DNA from: an uncultured Collinsella sp.
GTDB taxonomy: Bacteria; Actinomycetota; Coriobacteriia; Coriobacteriales; Coriobacteriaceae
Reading direction: 5' to 3'
Assembly (NCBI GenBank): GCA_958415525.1
Contig: CATYZE010000008.1
Span: 7,643 to 71,642, forward strand
Length of the DNA: 64,000 nucleotides
This document shows, piece by piece, positions 26,310 through 34,802 of the stretch; the stretch's first letter is position 1, and the number at the start of each line of letters is the position of its first letter. Made by a program: the position numbers and the translations under genes. Below the pieces are notes generated by a model. The model had not been told where the DNA came from, did no database searches, and saw only the letters and a program-made list of their open reading frames with translations.

Positions 26310-26558
26310 AGGGACCCCCTCGTTAGACACCCGCCGGTAGATGTTCTGCGGACGATGCGGGCGATGTCCCATTATCAACCGTTGGCGGTGCGACCGCGCC
26401 TACCCTTACCAAAAAACTCGCCCGTTCACAGAATTGCGAGCGGTCAAACCGAAATCCTTGGGTATAACTGCAACAAGGTAAAGTGTCCGGCGGTCAACGC
26501 ACCCGCGCCCGCCCGACGCACGAGCCCCGCGCCCGTGCGATAGACCAAGGAGGAAACC

Positions 26559-26996
26559 ATGAACGAGGGCTACACCAAGGTATTTGTTTCACTCGACGGT
26601 ACTGAGCAGCAGGATTTTGTGCTCGCACGCGCCATCAAGGTTGCCGCGAACAACGGCGCCAAGCTGATTATCGGCCACGTCATCGACTCCACCGCGCTCG
26701 AGAGCGCCGGTTCCTATCCGGTCGACCTGGTCAACGGCCTGGAGGAGGCCTTTAACAACTCCATCGCCAAGCAGCTCGAGGAGGCCAAGGCCAATCCCGA
26801 CATTCCCGAGGTCGAGGTCATGATTCGCACCGGTCGCATTCGCGAGACGCTCAAGGACGAGATGCTCGACGTGGTCAAGCCCGATCTGGTGCTCTGCGGC
26901 GCCCGTGGCCTGTCCTCAATTAAGTACGCGCTACTGGGTTCGATTTCGACGTTCCTGCTGCGCAATACGGACTGCGACATCTTGGTCGTGAAGTAG
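26559..26996 (+). CDS. Universal stress protein family
   Basis: UspA-fold protein of 145 residues. The ATP-binding variant signature G-2x-G-9x-G(S/T) is visible as GARGLSSIKYALLGSIS near residues 111-127, so it probably binds ATP. AAGGAGG precedes the ATG. It is a single gene followed by a long palindrome and a perfect terminator. Specific role unknown; such proteins help survival under starvation and stress. Confidence 0.92.
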   Translation: MNEGYTKVFVSLDGTEQQDFVLARAIKVAANNGAKLIIGHVIDSTALESAGSYPVDLVNGLEEAFNNSIAKQLEEAKANPDIPEVEVMIRTGRIRETLKDEMLDVVKPDLVLCGARGLSSIKYALLGSISTFLLRNTDCDILVVK

Positions 26997-27009
26997 CGTT
27001 GCTCCCACC

Positions 27010-27102
27010 GGCCGCGGGGCCTGCGGGGTTTCCACGGGCACGTCCTCGCCGCGTTGCGGCTGCGGGATGTGCCCTTAGGAAACCCCTCCCGGCCCCGCGG
27101 CC
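27010..27102. repeat. Long composite palindrome after the usp gene
   Basis: GGCCGCGGGGCC (27010-27021) pairs with 27091-27102, GGGGTTTCC (27025-27033) with 27078-27086, and GGGCAC with GTGCCC inside. It resembles the other long intergenic hairpins in layout, but not in sequence. Confidence 0.65.
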
Positions 27103-27144
27103 TTCGCAGCCTTACTTCAGCGAGTTGGCTGAATTAAAAGATGG

Positions 27145-27175
27145 CGTGCCGCCCCGATTGGGGCGGCACGTTTTT
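27145..27175 (+). terminator. Terminator of the usp gene
   Basis: A perfect 11-bp GC-rich stem (27145-27155 with 27160-27170), GATT loop and five Ts. Its minus-strand side lies just past hipA and may serve both genes. Confidence 0.85.
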
Positions 27176-27176
27176 G

Positions 27177-28469
27177 TTATTGAACAATTCTGTTAAGGCG
27201 AGTTTTTACTTCTGGAATGATCTTGTCGAACATGTCTTCTGCCTCGGGAAAACCCTCTTCTTTGAGGCCGTGCGCTGCATCTCTCAATGCGTCTGGCACC
27301 TCATTGCGGGTATCGTTAATCATTCCGGCGACGATTCCCCTGGGCAGGCCCGCCTCGGTCATTTGCCCCATCACCGACTCGCGCGTTACGTCATCGATTT
27401 TTCGGCTTCCGCCAAATGAGACGCCCATCTCACGAACGAGGTTGGGATAAACCGTTGTGCACAGCACGTCATAGAGTGGTGCCAGCCTCACTTGTTTCCA
27501 GTCCTCGTCCCACACAAGCGACCAGTTCTTAAGATGGTTGTCGCAGTTGCCTACGGCATAATCGAACAGCTGGTTATAGCCGACGAGGAACCTATCCTCT
27601 ATTTGATTGGTCGACACCCTTCGCACCGCGTCGACGATAAGCCCCAGGTAATTGACGCCTGTCGGCTCATATTTAAGCTCGCGCGAGATACCCTTTGCCT
27701 GGCAAATATCCTCCTGATGCAATCGGCTTGGAGCTGGCTGTCCGTCGACAAAGCGCCCGCCATGGGACATCGCTCGGTCAAATCGCTTTACGGCGATAAT
27801 CGGCTCGGCATCTTCAACTCGAATTAAGAAGCACTCTTCGGCCGACAGGTCCATCAGCGAGGCGGCTCTCACACACATCGCTTCACACGCCGTCTCGCCT
27901 GGGAACGCCTTCGACCCCGCTTTAAGAATATGTGTCGACGGAGCCGCCCCGTGGGGCAGATACCATCCACCGCATGGGTCATCACCCGTATGGTAGAGGC
28001 CGATTTTCGCCTGGGCGCCCGCAAGGGAGATTCGGCTCTCAAGGGCCAGATCAAACGCTACCGCCGCCGGCGCGTATGCCAGCCTGCCCAGCCGCTCCTC
28101 ATCTATCTCCTCATAGCCCATTTCGAGACCATCGGCCGAAGGCTCCCGCGTCAAAACCAGAGCGCCGACTGGTTCGTCTCGGACTAAATCGAGCACCTTA
28201 AAGTAGTCGCCGCGTTCCGCTCGCGCCTTCTTCTCAAGATCCCTATTGAGTTGTCCTTCCGGAATGATGCCAGAAAAAAAGGAGCTGGTTGCGTCCGGGC
28301 TGAATGCCTCGGCTGACAACGGCAGCGAGGACGAAATTGGGGCAGCGTCAACGTTCTCAAGATATTCGGGAGCGTAAGTGAATATCGGGAGCCCTGTGTT
28401 TTCATCCAACATGCCAACCAGCTGGTAGGACCCCTTAAACTCACGATGAACGAACAGCGTGTCACCCAT
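27177..28469 (-). CDS. HipA-like serine/threonine kinase toxin
   Basis: Type II toxin kinase related to HipA (which phosphorylates glutamyl-tRNA synthetase in E. coli). The 430-residue protein has the N-terminal HipA subdomain (LVGMLDENTGLPIFTYAPEYL), a glycine-rich loop region (SLAGAQAKIGLY), an ATP lysine in STHILKAG, and the catalytic GNCDNHLKNWSL near residue 308, followed by LAPLYDVLC with the metal Asp. The last part is full length. Its ATG overlaps the last base of the upstream antitoxin gene. Activity against a particular tRNA synthetase is unknown. Confidence 0.88.
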   Translation of the reverse strand: MGDTLFVHREFKGSYQLVGMLDENTGLPIFTYAPEYLENVDAAPISSSLPLSAEAFSPDATSSFFSGIIPEGQLNRDLEKKARAERGDYFKVLDLVRDEPVGALVLTREPSADGLEMGYEEIDEERLGRLAYAPAAVAFDLALESRISLAGAQAKIGLYHTGDDPCGGWYLPHGAAPSTHILKAGSKAFPGETACEAMCVRAASLMDLSAEECFLIRVEDAEPIIAVKRFDRAMSHGGRFVDGQPAPSRLHQEDICQAKGISRELKYEPTGVNYLGLIVDAVRRVSTNQIEDRFLVGYNQLFDYAVGNCDNHLKNWSLVWDEDWKQVRLAPLYDVLCTTVYPNLVREMGVSFGGSRKIDDVTRESVMGQMTEAGLPRGIVAGMINDTRNEVPDALRDAAHGLKEEGFPEAEDMFDKIIPEVKTRLNRIVQ

Positions 28470-28759
28470 TATTTTCCCCTCACCTTCAGAATAAAGTCGA
28501 TATCCACGATGGAAGCGTAGTCGAAAACAACGCCGATTTCGACTGTTGTCCGCCCCCGCTCGATATCGCCGATCACGCGAAGGCTGCGACCCGTCATAGT
28601 CGCAACGTCGCGTTGAGTCAAACCGAGCTCACGCCTTCTAAGCCGAAGGGCCTTTCCCATCTCGGCCGGATCGAAAACCATGCACTCCGAGAAAGCAGTC
28701 TCCGACGGCTTGAGCTTGATACGCCCATCGAGCACTTTGGTCGTTGTCACCGTTCTCAT
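28469..28759 (-). CDS. HipB-like XRE antitoxin
   Basis: DNA-binding antitoxin and autorepressor, 96 residues. The Cro/CI helix-turn-helix is at about 34-80 (LRRRELGLTQRDVATMTGRSLRVIGDIERGR). The first 30 residues form an extension rich in charged residues. TAAGGAG is 7 bases before the ATG. It shares one base with hipA, so expression is coupled. Four 26-bp operator-like repeats lie directly upstream. Confidence 0.88.
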   Translation of the reverse strand: MRTVTTTKVLDGRIKLKPSETAFSECMVFDPAEMGKALRLRRRELGLTQRDVATMTGRSLRVIGDIERGRTTVEIGVVFDYASIVDIDFILKVRGK

Positions 28760-28770
28760 GTCGCTCCTTA

Positions 28771-28913
28771 GCTATATTCCTATTCGTGAACATAGTATAA
28801 AACTGAAGAGCTATGTTCCTGTACGGGAATATAGCATCGGTTAAAATAGCAATGTTCCCGTTCGGGAATATTGCCGCTGAGATGGCCGATTTATTCCCAA
28901 ATAGGAAGATTTC
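28771..28913 (-). promoter_or_regulatory. Four-operator array of the hipBA module
   Basis: Palindromes of the form TATGTTCC-N5-GGGAATATAG begin at 28771, 28810, 28849 and (degenerate) 28888, exactly 39 bases apart. O2 and O3 are near perfect; O1 and O4 are partly decayed. A TATACT -10 lies beside O1 at 28794-28799. HipB dimers bind such sites, so tight autorepression is expected. Confidence 0.75.
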
Positions 28914-28937
28914 GATCGGCGGTGTCGTGCGGCCTGG

Positions 28938-29981
28938 CTACTCGAAGTATTGGAATTTGTTCGTTGAAAAAGCGAATGTTACGACGAAGCCTTCGCCGGG
29001 CTCCGAGGCCGCCGTGACGTCGATGCCCATTTTGGAGCATAGGCGCGCCACCAGATAGAGGCCGATGCCCGTTGCGCGCTTGGTCGTGCGGCCGTTGTCG
29101 CCGGTAAAGCCCTTCTCGAACACGCGGGGCAGGTCGGCTGCGCTCACACCGCAGCCGTTGTCGGCAACGGTGAGCTCAATGCGCTCACTCGCCAGCCCCT
29201 CGTCCAGCAGCGCACCCGAAAACGTGATCTTCGCACCGTCCTCGCGCGCGTATTTAATGCTGTTCTGAATGAGTTGGCCCAGGATAAACTCAAGCCACTT
29301 CTCGTCGGTAAAGACCTCAAAGTCGAGGTCTTCGCACACCGGCGCCACGTGCGCCGCGATGAGCTCACGCGCGTTGGCTTTGATGGCACCCGTCACCAGG
29401 GCCTTGAGGCTCCAACGGCGAATCAGGTAGTCGCGCTCCACCACTTCCGAGCGCGCATAGTAGAGCGCCTGGTCGATATAGCGCTCCACGCGGGCCAGCT
29501 CGCGGCCCAGGTCATCCACGCGTGACAGGTCGTCTTCGCTGCCGTCCAGGTTTTCCAGAATCAGATGAGCTGCCGCCAGGGGCAGCTTGGCCTCGTGGAC
29601 CCAGCTCTCGATATAGTCGCGATAGTCATCGGTCTGGTGGCGGCCTTCGGCCACCTCGTCGCAGGCGGCCTTGCCCACCCGGCGCAAGACTTCGTACTCG
29701 AGCTCGCCCTCGGCATACGTCGGGCATTGCACCATCTCTTGCACCCATGCGGGGCTCTCCAGTTCCTCGGCCGCCCGCTCCAGCTGATGCAGAAAACGGC
29801 GTCGACGCGCGTACTCGATCACGATGCCGAGCATGCCAAAGATAAAGGACACGCCGACCGCCACGATCACAATGGAAACGGGCGCCCCGGCGACCATCAG
29901 CACAAAGCAGCTCAGCAGCACGCCGCACGCCCACACGGCGACGGGAAGCAGCGCGTCTTTAAAGAACTTGGCAAACGACAT
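28938..29981 (-). CDS. Sensor histidine kinase, intramembrane-sensing type
   Basis: Membrane kinase of 347 residues with two close N-terminal helices (about 10-55) and almost no external loop, as in BceS-type kinases that sense through partner transporters. The phosphorylated histidine is in DYIESWVHEAKLPLAAAH near residue 129. ATPase boxes follow: N (QLIQNSIKYA), G1 (ADNGCGV), F (FEKGFTG) and G2 (TGIGLYLV). It begins 9 bases after the response regulator, so they form a pair. No ABC transporter is adjacent, so the signal is not evident. Confidence 0.9.
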   Translation of the reverse strand: MSFAKFFKDALLPVAVWACGVLLSCFVLMVAGAPVSIVIVAVGVSFIFGMLGIVIEYARRRRFLHQLERAAEELESPAWVQEMVQCPTYAEGELEYEVLRRVGKAACDEVAEGRHQTDDYRDYIESWVHEAKLPLAAAHLILENLDGSEDDLSRVDDLGRELARVERYIDQALYYARSEVVERDYLIRRWSLKALVTGAIKANARELIAAHVAPVCEDLDFEVFTDEKWLEFILGQLIQNSIKYAREDGAKITFSGALLDEGLASERIELTVADNGCGVSAADLPRVFEKGFTGDNGRTTKRATGIGLYLVARLCSKMGIDVTAASEPGEGFVVTFAFSTNKFQYFE

Positions 29982-29990
29982 GGCCGGCCC

Positions 29991-30662
29991 CTAGACCGAA
30001 TAGCCCTGGCCGCGGTGTGTGGTCAGATACCCCTTGATGCCGATTTTTTCGAGCGTGGTGCGCAGGCGGTTGATGTTGACGGTGAGCGTATTGTCGTCCA
30101 CGAAGGCATCGGAGTCCCACAGGTCCTGCATGATGGCCGAGCGCGAGACGATTTTGCCCGCACGACTCAGGAGCAGCGAGAGAATGCGCAGCTCGTTTTT
30201 GGTGAGCTCGGTGACATCGCCGGTTGCGGTGTTGGTGACCGCGGAGCGGGCGAGGTCGAGCTCCAGCCCCTTGTGGACAAGCGTGCTGCGCTCGCCGGCC
30301 GCCGCGGTGCGACGCAGCAGGGCGTTGATGCGCGCCACGAGCACGCGGGCGCTATAGGGCTTGGGGACAAAGTCGTCCGCACCGAGCGTCATGGCCATGA
30401 CCTCGTCAATCTCGGTCGTACGCGACGTGAGGACGATGATGGGAACCTCGGATTCGCGGCGGACTTCGTGGCAGATATGCTGGCCATCCTTGATGGGAAG
30501 CGTGAGGTCGAGCAGCACCAGATCGGGTGCGGCGGCAAGGATGTCGCGCGAGACGTGCTCGAACGATTCGCAAGCCTCGACCTCAAACCCGGCACGGGCC
30601 AGAATGTCGGCGAGCTCGCGACGAATGGGCTCGTCGTCCTCAACGATATAGATCAGCGCCAT
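29991..30662 (-). CDS. OmpR-family response regulator
   Basis: Transcription regulator of 223 residues acting with the downstream kinase. The receiver domain (1-115) has the acidic pocket EDD, phospho-acceptor Asp52 in LVLLDLTLP, and the switch residues T (VLTSR) and K (PKPYS). The C-terminal winged helix (about 130-223) has ELRILSLLLSRAG and NINRLRTTLEKIG. ATG at 30662 follows GGGGAG by 8 bases; the open frame runs further but starts inside low-complexity sequence. Target genes unknown. Confidence 0.92.
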   Translation of the reverse strand: MALIYIVEDDEPIRRELADILARAGFEVEACESFEHVSRDILAAAPDLVLLDLTLPIKDGQHICHEVRRESEVPIIVLTSRTTEIDEVMAMTLGADDFVPKPYSARVLVARINALLRRTAAAGERSTLVHKGLELDLARSAVTNTATGDVTELTKNELRILSLLLSRAGKIVSRSAIMQDLWDSDAFVDDNTLTVNINRLRTTLEKIGIKGYLTTHRGQGYSV

Positions 30663-30840
30663 GGATTCCGCTCCCCTCTCGGTTGTCTTGCCACCATTAT
30701 GGCCGCGAAACTGCAGATGTGCGCCGCGCACGGCGCCAAGGTGACAGAACTGTTCGCGAACGGGGCGTTTTGTCCGCCTCGCACTCGCGACGAGGGCGGG
30801 GACCAAAATGATTATTTAATCCCCGTCCCAGAATAATCAT

Positions 30841-31548
30841 TTAGCGGCGGGCACGGAGCTTTTCATAGCCGTCGGCGAAGAAGGCGACCGTGGCGGCGTC
30901 TGCCTCGGCGGCGTCGGCGTCGTTGGCGGGGACCACGCCATGCTCGTCGCTCACCAGGAACAGCGCGCCCTTGAGCTGCGCGGGAATATCCACGCGTGCG
31001 ACCGGGATGCCCTTGGTCTGGGCCAGCTGCTCAATGAGCGTCGCCGTGCCGCACAGGCACTCGTCCGCCGGCGCCACAAAGGCAAGCTCACCGTTGTTGA
31101 CGGCGGCAAGCAGCTCGGGCGCCACGCCGGTCTCGTCGGCCTCGGAGCGAGCCTCGGCAGAGCGGGCACGCAGCGCCTTGGCCGACGTGTCGGCCAGCGG
31201 CTCGTACTCCCCCACCGTCATGGCGGCGTTACCGTTGACGTCGATCACCAGCATGAGTACGCCCTCGTGGGCGGTGTAGTCGCCCTCGGCAAGCGACCAC
31301 TCAACGTGCTGCTTGGCCCAGCTGAGCATGTTATGGGTAAGCGGCTCGCCCTGCACCAGGCGCTCGGACAGCGCGCGAATGTGACGGTTGAGCATGGGTA
31401 CCTTTTTGTTTGACATGCGCCAGCGGCAGATGAGCGCAGGCTTGTCGAGCGTGAACTTCTCGACCGCCTCCTGATTAGCGCAAAAGTCCTCGTACGCACG
31501 CTGATCCTCGGCATTGCCAAACAGCTCGGCATCATCAATCTGGGGCAT
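30841..31548 (-). CDS. Conserved hypothetical protein (235 aa)
   Basis: Soluble acidic protein; start at MPQIDDAELF follows AAAGG by 7 bases. No catalytic motif was recognised. The middle has a helical region with LTHNMLSWAKQHVEWSLAEGDYTAHEGVLMLVIDVNG, and the C-terminal half has an alanine-rich helical part and GIPVARVDIPAQLKGALFLVSDEHGVV, which looks like an alpha/beta core. Two cysteines occur as CLCG. It lies alone upstream of the two-component genes on the same strand, 178 bases away. Function unknown. Confidence 0.65.
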   Translation of the reverse strand: MPQIDDAELFGNAEDQRAYEDFCANQEAVEKFTLDKPALICRWRMSNKKVPMLNRHIRALSERLVQGEPLTHNMLSWAKQHVEWSLAEGDYTAHEGVLMLVIDVNGNAAMTVGEYEPLADTSAKALRARSAEARSEADETGVAPELLAAVNNGELAFVAPADECLCGTATLIEQLAQTKGIPVARVDIPAQLKGALFLVSDEHGVVPANDADAAEADAATVAFFADGYEKLRARR

Positions 31549-31588
31549 GGTTGTACCTTTCGTGTTAGTCATTCCGTCCTCTTATACC

Positions 31589-31624
31589 AAAAAGACGGCC
31601 CTCCAAACGGAGCAGCCGTCTTTT
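31589..31624. terminator. Bidirectional terminator-type hairpin
   Basis: AAAAGACGGC and its complement GCCGTCTTTT enclose a 15-base loop. It lies in the minus-strand gap between purH and the gene starting at 31548, so it may end purH read-through. Confidence 0.6.
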
Positions 31625-31706
31625 GCAAAGATTATTTTAGAAGCGAGGCCAAATCAGGGGACGGGATAACCTCCCATCCTCCCCAGTCAACTCAACAGGT
31701 CGGCGA

Positions 31707-31806
31707 GGGTTGCCCAGGTGCCGCAGATTGCCGTGAAAGAGGAGCGACGCGTACTTGGGTACGCGAGCGACGAATGAACGGCAAGGTGCGGTGGCTGGGC
31801 AAGCCG
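31707..31806. repeat. Family 2 structured palindrome, copy B
   Basis: Directly downstream of purH. Nested stems TTGCCCAGG/CTGGGCAA, TTGCCGT/ACGGCAA, GCGAC region and GCGTAC/GTACGC pair around GAAAGAGGAG and GACGAATGAA. Copy A at 20901-21001 has different stem bases but the same fold and internal strands. Confidence 0.65.
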
Positions 31807-31823
31807 CAGCGCCACCTCCCTAC

Positions 31824-33431
31824 TTAGTGGCGGAAGTGGCGGGCGCCCGTAAACACCATAGCAATATTGTGCTCGTTGCAGGCCTGGATGCTCTCGTCGT
31901 CGCGCTTGGAGCCGCCGGGCTGAATGATGCAGGTCACGCCGTGCGCGGCAAGCACGTCGACGTTATCGCGGAACGGGAAGAACGCGTCGCTTGCGCAGGC
32001 AAAGCCGCCCTTCTCCACGCCCTCGCGCTCGCAGAAGTCCTCGGCACGCTCGCAGGCCAGCAGCGCGGAATCCACGCGGTTGGGCTGGCCCGGGCCCATG
32101 CCAATGCCGGCCTTGCCCTTGGAGACCAGGATGGCGTTGGACTTAACGCCCTTGCAGACCTTCCAGGCAAACTCGAGCTCGGCCATCTCGGCGTCGGTGG
32201 GCTTGCGGTCGGTGGGGAATGTAAAGGTCGCGGGGTCCTCGGTCACGTGGTCGACCTCCTGAACCAGCATGCCGCCGTCGATGGAGCGCAGTTCCACCTG
32301 GGCGCCGTGGTCCACGCCGCCGGTCGCCAGCACGCGCAGGTTGGGGCGCTTAGCCATGCGCTCGAGCGCCTCGGCAGTGTAGCTCGGGGCGATGATGACC
32401 TCGACGAACTGCTTGTTCTGATCGGCAAAGTGCTCAACCAGCTCATAGGGAACCTCGCGGTTGCAGGCGATGATGCCGCCGAAGGCGCTCTTGGGATCGC
32501 AGGCGAAGGCGCGGTCGTAGGCGGACGTGATGTCCTCAGCAACGGCAGAGCCGCAGGGGTTCTGATGTTTGAGGATCACGCAGGCCGGCTCGTCGAACTC
32601 GCGGACCAGGTTCCAGGCGGCGTCGGCATCCAGATAGTTGTTGTAGCTGAGTGGCTTGCCCTGGATCTGCTCGGAGCCCACGAGCGGGAACTGCGAGCTC
32701 GCGGTGTTCTCGCAGCCCTCGGCAAAGCGATAAACCGTGGCCTTCTGCTGCGGGTTCTCACCATAGCGAAGGTCATCGACCTTCTCCAGCGAGATCTCGA
32801 GCTTAGCGGAGGTGTCCGCCACGTCGCTTGCCTGAGCGGCAAGCCAACGGGAGATAGCCGTGTCGTAGGCGGCGGTGGTCTGGTAGACCTTCACCTGCAG
32901 GCGACGACGGGTGGCAAGCGTGGTGCAACCGCCGGTCTCGTGCATCTCGGCCAGGACGGCGTCGTAGTCGGCCGGGTCGGAGATGACGGTGACGCTCGCG
33001 GCGTTCTTGGCGGCGGAGCGCAGCATGGAGGGACCGCCGATGTCGATGTGCTCGATGGCGTCCGCGAAGGTGACCTCGGGGTTGGCGACGGTCTTCTCGA
33101 ACTCGTACAGGTTGACGACGACCAGGTCGATCATCTTGATGCCGTGCTGAGCGGCCTCCTGCATGTGCTGCTCGGAATCACGACGGGCTAGCAGCGCGCC
33201 GTGAACCTTGGGGTGCAGCGTCTTGACGCGGCCGTCCATCATCTCGGGATAGCCCGTGAACTCCTCGATGGGGGTTACGGGAACGCCCGCGTCCTCGATG
33301 GCACGAGCCGTGCCGCCCGTAGAGATGATCTCGACGCCAAAGTCGTCAACCAGCGTCCGTGCGAAATCGACGACACCCGTCTTATCGGTAACCGAGATCA
33401 ACGCGCGTGCGATCTTCACATCAGATCCCAT
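31824..33431 (-). CDS. purH: AICAR transformylase / IMP cyclohydrolase
   Basis: Bifunctional enzyme for the last two steps of IMP synthesis. The 535-residue length matches the family. The N-terminal cyclohydrolase (1-200) has STGGTARAIEDAG and GGPSMLRSAAKN; the C-terminal transformylase has the KHQNPCGSAVAEDI substrate loop and CASDAFFPFRDNVD. It ends in GARHFRH as usual. AGGAGG lies 5 bases before the ATG. It stands alone with a structured palindrome 3' of the stop. Confidence 0.96.
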   Translation of the reverse strand: MGSDVKIARALISVTDKTGVVDFARTLVDDFGVEIISTGGTARAIEDAGVPVTPIEEFTGYPEMMDGRVKTLHPKVHGALLARRDSEQHMQEAAQHGIKMIDLVVVNLYEFEKTVANPEVTFADAIEHIDIGGPSMLRSAAKNAASVTVISDPADYDAVLAEMHETGGCTTLATRRRLQVKVYQTTAAYDTAISRWLAAQASDVADTSAKLEISLEKVDDLRYGENPQQKATVYRFAEGCENTASSQFPLVGSEQIQGKPLSYNNYLDADAAWNLVREFDEPACVILKHQNPCGSAVAEDITSAYDRAFACDPKSAFGGIIACNREVPYELVEHFADQNKQFVEVIIAPSYTAEALERMAKRPNLRVLATGGVDHGAQVELRSIDGGMLVQEVDHVTEDPATFTFPTDRKPTDAEMAELEFAWKVCKGVKSNAILVSKGKAGIGMGPGQPNRVDSALLACERAEDFCEREGVEKGGFACASDAFFPFRDNVDVLAAHGVTCIIQPGGSKRDDESIQACNEHNIAMVFTGARHFRH

Positions 33432-33708
33432 GCAGTCCTCCTGTCTGGTACGCCGCCGTGCTCTGTGAGTCGGTGATACGTCGATCTGCAGCGCTCGCGC
33501 AGCGGCATTGAAAATACTGATTTAATGTAGCGCATCGAGCGCATCGATGCACCCCGCAACGCACGGCTGTGCAGAAAAAGCTTGCGAGCGGGGGTTGCGG
33601 AAGCGCCGCCGGGCACGGTGAGTTGATGGAGCACAAGGGCACCATAATTGAATGCCAACGGCGTGGTAGAACTTTGCTCGATATGCATCCGCAAAAGAAA
33701 GAGGCACC

Positions 33709-34350
33709 ATGGTCTCGCGGGTTCTCTACCGACCGTTTGATACCGAAGACTTCGACGCCATCGCGCTGATTCTGCAGCAGCTTTGGCACAACAACTCGGA
33801 TAACGATGAGTACAACCGCCTCGAGGCCGCGTGCGACCTTGCCTACTGCCTTTCGTCCTCGACGTTTTCGCAGGTTGCGGTGATTGACGGCGAGGCGCGC
33901 GGCATTGCGCTCGCGCGCGCGGGACAGAGCTCCGGCGCCACCGTCAAGGAACATTGGATGGATACCGAACGCGCACTGCTGTCGCAAATGCGCGAGTTGG
34001 AGCCCGATGCCTGCGCCGAGTATCTCTCGTTTGTACGCGCAACCATCCGAACCAACAACCGCCTGCTCGAGAGCAGCCCGTTGCCGCACGACAACGAGGT
34101 CACGCTGCTTGCCGTTGATCGAGATGTCCACGGCCTGGGCGTTGGCTCGGTGTTGCTCGATGCCGCTGTCTCGCACCTTTCCTCGCGCGGGGCGACAAGG
34201 GCGCACCTGTACACCGACTCCAACTGCTCGTGGAAATTCTACGAGCTGCACGGCTTTAAGCGCACCGCCACGCACCGCGCCAACCGCGAGGAACGCCGCC
34301 ACGCCATGCCACGCGAAAGCTTCCTCTACGAACTCGACCTAACAGCCTAG
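33709..34350 (+). CDS. GNAT-family N-acetyltransferase
   Basis: Acetyl-CoA-dependent acyltransferase of 213 residues. The acetyl-CoA motif A is VTLLAVDRDVHGLGVGSVLLDAAVSHL near 125-152 (R/Q-x-x-G-x-G/A form as DVHGLGVG), followed by AHLYTDSNCSWKFYELHGFKR, the typical motif B. Residues 40-110 form a long helical insert with charged HWMDTERALLSQMRELEPDACAE. Divergent from purH; start follows AAAGAGG by 4-5 bases. Substrate unknown. Confidence 0.88.
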   Translation: MVSRVLYRPFDTEDFDAIALILQQLWHNNSDNDEYNRLEAACDLAYCLSSSTFSQVAVIDGEARGIALARAGQSSGATVKEHWMDTERALLSQMRELEPDACAEYLSFVRATIRTNNRLLESSPLPHDNEVTLLAVDRDVHGLGVGSVLLDAAVSHLSSRGATRAHLYTDSNCSWKFYELHGFKRTATHRANREERRHAMPRESFLYELDLTA

Positions 34351-34368
34351 CCTCGGCAGCCACACCTA

Positions 34369-34433
34369 GTCATTTAAGAACGTCCCCAATGACTGTTCCC
34401 CAACGACTGGTCATTTAAGTCTGTCCCCAATGA
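34369..34433. repeat. Short direct repeats, 41-base period
   Basis: GTCATTTAAG-xx-CGTCCCCAATGA-type units start at 34369 and 34410. The core GAACGTCCC also appears as AAGGAACGTCCCTAA at 1083-1097 and inverted at 36867-36881. Confidence 0.5.
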
Positions 34434-34459
34434 GTAGCCTAGGGGGTCTGCAAATGGCT

Positions 34460-34689
34460 GTGGTCAAAAAACATCAAATATGAGTACTGTTACCTTTTTA
34501 GTAGCAGCGATTCGGGTCATTTTTAAGGCTTTTAGACATGGTAGCCAGCCGGGCGAGCTGACGTATCTCCCCAAATGTTCGATAAAATTGGCTCTTAACG
34601 AGAAATACTCTCATTAGAAGCCAATAGATGAACGCAAATTAATGTAACTATTTCGGCAACAGTACTCATATTTGCCATTTTTTGCCCAC
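34460..34689. repeat. 230-bp MITE-like element, copy 2
   Basis: Same length as 8597-8826. The inverted ends here match over about 30 bases with few mismatches: AAATATGAGTACTGTT near 34476 and its complement near 34656-34674. The interior holds a second hairpin (ATTGGCTCTTAAC at 34588-34600 with its near complement at 34612-34624). No gene is inside. Confidence 0.7.
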
Positions 34690-34802
34690 TGCCCCTTGCG
34701 CGAAGGTCCGCAGCGGAAAGCTTGGCCCGTTTTGATGCACAAAAATGGGATGGATCTTCCCTTGCAACCGCCCAGAAAGGTCCACCCCAAAGCTAGCGCT
34801 CG

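Noticed and set aside
30663..30806. Longer response regulator start
   Set aside because: The extra 48 residues are low-complexity and precede the normal receiver-domain start.
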